The position numbers and the translations under genes are program-made. The notes under the pieces are model-generated. The model searched no databases, was not told where the DNA came from, and saw only the letters and a program-made list of their open reading frames with translations. A DNA stretch of 6,152 bases from NCBI GenBank assembly GCA_021798635.1, contig JAJZGH010000267.1:1-6152 (forward strand). The letters are read 5' to 3'. Origin of the DNA: Planctomycetota bacterium. GTDB taxonomy: Bacteria > Planctomycetota > Phycisphaerae > WQYP01. Of the stretch, positions 1-3,979 are shown piece after piece (within the stretch, counting starts at the first letter, position 1; every line of letters begins with the position of its first letter).

Positions 1-2
1 AT

Positions 3-146
3 TACACCGACAACTACGTCGGATGCATACCAGGCACCGATGGCGCTGGCCCTACTTGCAGCCCTTTTGAGACAAGTAGGACCTCCACTTCGGAGCCGAG
101 CAAGACGGATGGTGGAGCTTGCACTCCGCAGAGCATATTTCCGTAG
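3..146 (+). CDS. Possible C-terminal fragment of a cysteine-containing exported protein (partial, enters from the left)
   Basis: Frame 3 is open from the left edge to a TAG at 144-146 and encodes 47 residues. The tail starts YTDNYVGCIPGTDGAG and ends with ACTPQSIFP. It is rich in Gly, Ser, Thr and Pro and has three cysteines (about residues 8, 19 and 40 of the visible part), a composition that fits a secreted, disulfide-containing tail. About 60% of third codon positions are G or C, which is not decisive. Frame 1 is also open to 210, but its Arg/Leu/Ala-rich translation looks like a shadow. I do not recognise a family. The position just upstream of an envelope redox cassette is the main reason to take it seriously. 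It could also be non-coding. Confidence 0.35.
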   Translation, partial: YTDNYVGCIPGTDGAGPTCSPFETSRTSTSEPSKTDGGACTPQSIFP

Positions 147-327
147 AGGGCGGTCGGGTGGGTGGCGAGGAATGGCTCGCACTGCCAATCAGCCTAGGGG
201 TGACTGGTAGGGCGATATGAGGGCAAGGGCCCTAAGCCAGCAATAGGCACGAAGCTTGCAAGGCCGTTGTGTTGAGGCACCGTGTCCCCTTTGTAGCCGA
301 ATAGTTCCTCGGGGGCCGGCCTTTCGG

Positions 328-333
328 TATAAG
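328..333 (+). promoter_or_regulatory. Candidate -10 box (TATAAG) for the cassette
   Basis: TATAAG matches the sigma-70 -10 consensus at five of six bases. The sequence 16-19 bp upstream (around 304-311, GTTCCTCG) is a poor -35. If used, transcription would start near 340 and give a leader of about 80 nt that contains the 370-385 hairpin. Weak evidence only. Confidence 0.22.
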
Positions 334-369
334 CGCAGGAAATGTACCCCCTGCGATCCGCGTGTGTTC

Positions 370-385
370 GCGCCCCTTTGGGCGC
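370..385 (+). promoter_or_regulatory. Perfect hairpin in the 5' leader
   Basis: GCGCCC (370-375) and GGGCGC (380-385) are perfectly complementary around a CTTT loop. The stem is all G-C and ends 35 nt before the ATG at 421. No run of T follows, so it is not an intrinsic terminator. It could stabilise the mRNA or shape the leader. It also argues that this stretch is leader and not coding sequence. Confidence 0.45.
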
Positions 386-420
386 AGTGCCGGGAAACCG
401 TTGAGAAAGGAAACGTAACA

Positions 421-1644
421 ATGGACCTTGTGAGCGTATCGGTCAGGGCATTCATCAGTCGTCGTGCGAGGGAGTGGGCGGTTGTGATAATTCTGCTTTC
501 CGCCATATCTCTTCCGGCCCGCGAGGGTGAGGCTGGGGCAGCGTACCGGCAAGTCTCGGGTGCAATGGTAAAGCCGCCGCCGCATTTGACCGGGCCGCAA
601 TGGATCGCTCTCTTCCGCGCGGCGGCGCGCAGAATTGCGACCCTGCACCTGCAGGCGACCATCCGAGTTCGCGCTCGCTGGGGCAAGGGCGACGCAAAGT
701 CATTTAACAACAGTCTAAAGCAGGAAGAACAGAGCGGAAAGCTATCCATACAGCGACAACACCGCATCAATCAACTGCCGCCAATTCCGGGGTGGACGGC
801 ACCCGGCTGGACATCACGCACCACGCTGGTGCGGATAAACTGGGATATCCCGGCGGGTTTGCATAGCTCGCGGAGCATCCAGCTATGGGACCTGCCGCCG
901 CAGGAACAGAAACTGCTGGGAGCCGGCGGCCCAAGCCCCGTCGAGATATGGGTGGTTGGACGAAGGCTTGAGTGGCACGCCTACCCGACTCACGGGACTT
1001 GGATGGTGAGGGTCGGCAAAAAGTCCAGTGCGTACTGGGTTTACCGCCGGATGGCATGGTGGAGTCTGTTCGGCTTTCTTGACTTGGAGCCGGTCGTAAA
1101 TCCGTTGGCCCCCGAAGGCACGCGAGAGCCGCCTACCGTACGCCAACTGCTGTCGCAGAAGTACGATCGGGCGACGCGAATGATCGAGCTGATTTTTCGC
1201 ACCCATTTCCAAGGAGGGCCGCGAGTTGTGAAGCTGCAAGATGGCCGCCGAGGCTGGCCCGAAAGTCGCTACTTTCTGAAGCTGCGGGGCGGTCTGCGAT
1301 TATATCGACGGGTGGAGGACTTGGTTACCCCCGCCGGGCACCTCCCGGGTATGGACTACGACTTCAAGGGCTTTAAGAAATCCAATGGCGTGTGGTTTCC
1401 AACAAAGATTCGCGAGCGTATGTGGTACGTGGGTCGTGGCCTTCTTACGGACGAAACCATCGCCGTTAAACATCTCGTGGTCAACAAAACCTTTGCGCCC
1501 GGCACGTTTCAATATAAGCCGCCATTTGGAGCAATGGTCACCGACCTGCGGACGAGCCAATCCTACTACGTGGGGGCAAGGAACCCGCTTTTTCCGCCCT
1601 CGACGCGAGGTGGGAAGGCCAACGTGCGGAAAGGTGGCCAATGA
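421..1644 (+). CDS. Exported protein of about 407 aa with LolA-like C-terminal pattern
   Basis: Function unknown; probably a periplasmic or outer-surface protein. The start at 421 is chosen because GAAAGGA (405-411) lies 9 bp upstream and a signal peptide follows directly: basic residues (SRRAR, 13-17), hydrophobic WAVVIILLSAISLPA (19-33), then a small-residue stretch near AGAA (38-41) fit for cleavage. The longer in-frame TTG start at 256 lacks both. A mature region of Trp- and Arg-rich beta-strand-like sequence follows. Residues 313-385 (YDFKGFKKSNGVWFP, later VVNKTF, FQYKPPFGAMVTD) match the pattern seen at the end of LolA-like and lipoprotein-carrier-like proteins: a line about converting the value to a written slope (GVWFPTKI), a VN strand, then P-x-G-x-x-V-x-D. 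The family call is inference from that pattern. The TGA overlaps the next ATG, so the gene is probably cotranslated with the DUF1573 gene. Confidence 0.82.
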   Translation: MDLVSVSVRAFISRRAREWAVVIILLSAISLPAREGEAGAAYRQVSGAMVKPPPHLTGPQWIALFRAAARRIATLHLQATIRVRARWGKGDAKSFNNSLKQEEQSGKLSIQRQHRINQLPPIPGWTAPGWTSRTTLVRINWDIPAGLHSSRSIQLWDLPPQEQKLLGAGGPSPVEIWVVGRRLEWHAYPTHGTWMVRVGKKSSAYWVYRRMAWWSLFGFLDLEPVVNPLAPEGTREPPTVRQLLSQKYDRATRMIELIFRTHFQGGPRVVKLQDGRRGWPESRYFLKLRGGLRLYRRVEDLVTPAGHLPGMDYDFKGFKKSNGVWFPTKIRERMWYVGRGLLTDETIAVKHLVVNKTFAPGTFQYKPPFGAMVTDLRTSQSYYVGARNPLFPPSTRGGKANVRKGGQ

Positions 1645-2717
1645 AACTCTTCAAATGGTATTTGGTGCTTCCGTTATTTATGCTGCTGGGGGCCATCTGT
1701 GTACGCATGTGGCCACTCACTGGCAGGGCGGCGAAGCCAACAGGCCGGCTCCCGGTTGTGGTGGTCGCAAATGCGAGAAACCAAATCCCTTTTCTAAATA
1801 CCGATTTCGGGCGTGTCTACTTCGGCCAGACCGTTCGCAGGTCGGTCGCGTTGCGGAATGATTCAATGCTTAAATTGCTGCTGGGGTTCCGGACCACCTG
1901 CGGCTGCACGCGGATTGGCCTATCCAGCACGGCGCTTGCCCCGGGTGCTCGCTCGGTTTTGACGTTGAAGTACACCGAGATCGCCGACGGGGTAACGACG
2001 CACTCAGCGCCGCAAAGTTTCGTCGTTTACAATAAAACCGGTGGGGCGAAAGACGCGATTTTGCTGCGAGGTAAGGTTGCGGGCATCTCCGAGAGGTCGT
2101 TTCTATTCAGCCGCGATACGGTTCGATGGATGTTCGCGCCCGGTGGTCGCGCCGGCTTCACGGAAAATCTTTCCGCGAGAAACCTAACCGCCTTCCCGGC
2201 CTCGCTGGCTTGGGCAGCGGATGGCCGGGGTGCTTTTTTCTCCGTCCGTCCGGCACGCGCAGAAATCGCGCCGGGGCAATCGGTGAGATTTGCCTTCCGC
2301 CTCAACAAAAATGCCGCCAGTTTCCGCAGGCCGGCCACAGGCGAGGTTTCCGTCTTGGGGGTCCTGCGTTCGCCGCGTGGGCAAGTACCACTTAAATTTA
2401 CCTTCCCTGTCACTGCGTCCCCAGAGCCGGTGCTGCACGCTGAGCCGGGAGCGCTGGTGCTCTCGGTGGGCACGTCCGTTGTGCGGGTCGTCCGGCATGT
2501 GTGTCTGGTAACTGCGAACGGACTTGACCCCGAGCCGCGAATACTAGGAGCAAGCAGCACCGATCAAAGAATGAAGGTGACGCTCGTCGGAGACACGCTG
2601 CGTATCGTCCTACGGCTGCCCCAGGCCGATCAGTTCTGTCAAGGAAATGCAGTGGTGTCTTTCTCATATAGGGGCACCAAGCAACGCGTCGATATTCCAG
2701 TGTTCGCAATACGGTAG
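1641..2717 (+). CDS. DUF1573 domain protein, membrane-anchored or exported, CGC motif
   Basis: A 358-residue protein with an uncleaved anchor or signal peptide (MKLFKWYLVLPLFMLLGAIC, 1-20). C20 does not sit in a proper lipobox. Residues 55-111 are a recognisable DUF1573 domain: DFGRVYFGQTV, then a strand with ALRNDS (70-75), then FRTTCGCTRIG with C87 and C89, then LAPGARSVLTLKY (99-111). These are Ig-like periplasmic domains of unknown function whose CxC motif is conserved. The rest (about 150-358) is further beta-sandwich-like repeat sequence (EIAPGQSVRFAF at 208-219 echoes the same fold) and holds two more cysteines, C288 and C333, which could pair. The start overlaps the previous stop as ATGA, with AAAGGTGG at 1630-1637 as ribosome binding site, so translation is likely coupled. 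Partners in this cassette are an exported LolA-like protein and a MauE-thioredoxin fusion. The precise role is unknown. Confidence 0.93.
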   Translation: MKLFKWYLVLPLFMLLGAICVRMWPLTGRAAKPTGRLPVVVVANARNQIPFLNTDFGRVYFGQTVRRSVALRNDSMLKLLLGFRTTCGCTRIGLSSTALAPGARSVLTLKYTEIADGVTTHSAPQSFVVYNKTGGAKDAILLRGKVAGISERSFLFSRDTVRWMFAPGGRAGFTENLSARNLTAFPASLAWAADGRGAFFSVRPARAEIAPGQSVRFAFRLNKNAASFRRPATGEVSVLGVLRSPRGQVPLKFTFPVTASPEPVLHAEPGALVLSVGTSVVRVVRHVCLVTANGLDPEPRILGASSTDQRMKVTLVGDTLRIVLRLPQADQFCQGNAVVSFSYRGTKQRVDIPVFAIR

Positions 2718-2747
2718 CCTAGAGCGATTCCCGGATGGGCGTTAGGG

Positions 2748-2765
2748 GTTGGCTCGGTCGCCAAC
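2748..2765 (+). promoter_or_regulatory. Intercistronic hairpin before the MauE-thioredoxin gene
   Basis: GTTGGC (2748-2753) and GCCAAC (2760-2765) form a perfect 6-bp stem with a TCGGTC loop. It ends 5 bp before the ribosome binding site AAGGGA (2771-2776). No T-run follows, so termination is unlikely. It may tune expression of the third gene relative to the first two, or protect an mRNA end. Confidence 0.4.
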
Positions 2766-2782
2766 AGCAAAAGGGAATACGG

Positions 2783-3817
2783 ATGATATTAGGATTAGAC
2801 GGCTTCGTCCCGGCGCTACCCCTCCGACGGGTCGCCCGCTGGGTGGCTTGGCCTGGGAACGCCGTTTTGGCTGCGGGGGCGATGCTGCTTGCCGCTGCAC
2901 CGCTGGGAGCTTGGCAGCTTGTCCGCTCGCCCGAACTCCCATTTGGGGCGCAGGGAAGGCCGGGGTTTGAGCCGGCGCTGATTGGCTTCGAGATATCGCT
3001 CGGCCTCTGGCTTCTCAGCGGGGCATTGCCAAAAGCGGCCCGGAAAGTCGCTGTCGGCTGTTTCAGCATATTTGCTTGTTATACGCTCCATGAGGCACTT
3101 GCCGGTAGAACCGATTGCGGCTGTTTTGGGCAGGTGCATGTGAACCCCTGGTTCACGTTTATTCTGGACGTTGCCATTGTGCTGGCGCTGCTATTCCTTG
3201 CCAGGCCGGATGGAAAAGATATTGATCCATCGCGTTGGTCAAGGCGCAAATGGCCCGTTGTGGCTGCGGCCGCTATTGGCTTGGCTGTGGGCATTCCTGC
3301 GGCAGCCCTGCATCCAAAAGTTGTTTCTGCCGCCAACGGTCTGGCCACTGCGGATTCCGGCAAACTGGTGATCCTGGAGCCGCACCATTGGGTTGGCCAT
3401 CGGCTGCCGGTGCTGGCGCATATTGTATCCGCTGGAGCCGCCAAGCCGGGAGTGGCGGGACGACGCGATTTGCCATTGGGCCGGCGCCTTGCTTTCGGCA
3501 ACTGGACCCTTATGTTCTACCACGCCAGTTGCGGCGAATGCCGCGCGACCATTCCCGTGTATGAACAACTGGCCCAGAGTGAGGTAAATTCCGGCCGGAT
3601 GCCGCATGTCGTATTTGTCCGTGTGCCATCGGGTTCCGGCATTCCCACGCGTGGCCTCTTCCACTCCCCGCTTCCTTTGCACGCAACGCTGGATGCCACG
3701 CGTGAATGGTTTGCCCAAACGCCTATCATCGTGCGGTTGCACAACGGTACCGTGACCGCAGCCGTTACCGGCACGGCTGCGATGAATCTGCCTTGGCGGC
3801 GCGCGGCGATTCGGTAA
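2783..3817 (+). CDS. MauE/DoxX-type redox membrane protein fused to a thioredoxin-like domain
   Basis: Probably moves electrons or disulfides across or along the inner membrane to exported proteins. MauE, the family namesake, is needed for disulfide formation in methylamine dehydrogenase. From the ATG at 2783 (344 aa) the order is: TM1 about 24-47, TM2 64-82, TM3 88-106, the MauE signature DCGCFG (C112, C114) followed by NPWFTFILD, TM4 122-140, a basic loop (SRRK, 153-156), TM5 157-176, then a thioredoxin-like domain at about 225-335 with WTLMFYHASCGEC (C250, C253) and the cis-proline motif TP (313-314). Basic residues fall on the inside after TM2 and TM4, which places both cysteine pairs in the periplasm. 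The start at 2783 has AAGGGA 6 bp upstream. The in-frame ATG at 2735 has only a poor site, and its extra 16 residues (Gln/Arg/Gly-rich) cover the hairpin, so I reject it. The gap to the DUF1573 gene is 65 bp. Confidence 0.92.
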   Translation: MILGLDGFVPALPLRRVARWVAWPGNAVLAAGAMLLAAAPLGAWQLVRSPELPFGAQGRPGFEPALIGFEISLGLWLLSGALPKAARKVAVGCFSIFACYTLHEALAGRTDCGCFGQVHVNPWFTFILDVAIVLALLFLARPDGKDIDPSRWSRRKWPVVAAAAIGLAVGIPAAALHPKVVSAANGLATADSGKLVILEPHHWVGHRLPVLAHIVSAGAAKPGVAGRRDLPLGRRLAFGNWTLMFYHASCGECRATIPVYEQLAQSEVNSGRMPHVVFVRVPSGSGIPTRGLFHSPLPLHATLDATREWFAQTPIIVRLHNGTVTAAVTGTAAMNLPWRRAAIR

Positions 3818-3842
3818 CCAGTGCCAATAGTCGTCGATGGTC

Positions 3843-3856
3843 AGCAACGTGTTGCT
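3843..3856 (+). promoter_or_regulatory. Dyad, possible operator or small hairpin
   Basis: AGCAACGTGTTGCT has symmetrical arms (AGCAAC/GTTGCT) and only a central mismatch. As RNA it could form a 5-bp stem with a CGTG loop. Short palindromes of this size are common operator forms for LacI-type sugar regulators, but no regulator gene is in the window. It starts 25 bp after the previous stop and lacks a T-tract. Confidence 0.28.
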
Positions 3857-3879
3857 CACGGGTTGCGGGTTGGCCACGC

Positions 3880-3912
3880 GCGAATGCCGTGCGAATGCCG
3901 TGCGAATGCTGC
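3880..3912 (+). repeat. Three tandem copies of an 11-bp unit
   Basis: Unit GCGAATGCCGT occurs exactly at 3880-3890 and 3891-3901. A third copy at 3902-3912 (GCGAATGCTGC) matches at nine of eleven bases. The 11-bp period is about one helical turn, so a protein could bind the same face of the DNA. Replication slippage is the simpler explanation. Confidence 0.8.
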
Positions 3913-3941
3913 TTGCAAAGGGGGGAATTTGCAGTTAATAC
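3913..3941 (+). promoter_or_regulatory. Weak promoter candidate with overlapping dyad
   Basis: TTGCAA (3913-3918) and TAATAC (3936-3941) are 17 bp apart, the usual sigma-70 spacing, but match the consensus only four and three of six. Overlapping them is a perfect dyad: TGCAAA (3914-3919), 8-bp spacer with six G in a row, TTTGCA (3928-3933). A repressor bound there would cover the -35. A start near 3948 would give a leader of about 30 nt before the ATG at 3980. Confidence 0.3.
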
Positions 3942-3966
3942 ATGGACTTGGTATCCGGACGAAATT

Positions 3967-3970
3967 GGAG
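3967..3970 (+). promoter_or_regulatory. Ribosome binding site of the glycoside hydrolase
   Basis: GGAG lies 9 bp before the ATG at 3980. It decides between this start and an ATG at 3942 in another frame, whose product (Cys- and Arg-rich, ends at 4358) looks like a shadow. Confidence 0.6.
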
Positions 3971-3979
3971 AGTTGTTTT

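Larger units (their letters stand above)
147..420 (+). other. Non-coding leader ahead of the three-gene cassette
   Basis: This 274-bp stretch has no convincing gene. The frame of the next gene stays open back to a TTG at 256, but residues from there to 421 (Cys/Arg/Pro-rich, no export signal) do not look like protein, and no ribosome binding site precedes that TTG. The region holds a G-rich run (148-170), a short stem at 220-233 (AGGGC/GCCCT) without a T-tract, an 8-bp palindrome GGCCGGCC at 314-321, a possible -10 box at 328-333 and a perfect hairpin at 370-385. It probably carries the promoter and 5' untranslated region of the operon. Confidence 0.5.
3818..3979 (+). other. Regulatory-looking intergenic region before the glycoside hydrolase
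   Basis: This 162-bp gap has no convincing gene. It contains a dyad at 3843-3856, three 11-bp direct repeats at 3880-3912, a dyad at 3914-3933 that overlaps a weak promoter candidate, and the ribosome binding site of the next gene. No terminator with a T-run follows the 3817 stop. The density of repeats suggests that the downstream gene has its own control. Confidence 0.5.

Noticed and set aside
1..210. Frame 1 open reading from the left edge
   Set aside because: Arg/Leu/Ala-rich translation typical of a shadow frame in GC-rich DNA; frame 3 gives more protein-like sequence.
220..233. Possible terminator stem AGGGC/GCCCT
   Set aside because: Stem is only 5 bp and no T-run follows, so it cannot be called an intrinsic terminator.
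189..770. Minus-strand ORF of 193 aa across the leader and first gene
   Set aside because: Arg/Ala/Cys-rich shadow translation antisense to a gene with a clear signal peptide; no motif seen.
1641..1700. Lipoprotein signal at C20 of the DUF1573 protein
   Set aside because: The residues before the cysteine (GAI) do not fit a lipobox, so a plain membrane anchor or signal peptide is more likely.
1385..1861. Plus-strand ORF of 158 aa spanning the first/second gene junction
   Set aside because: It lies out of frame across the coupled ATGA junction; both flanking genes have better support.
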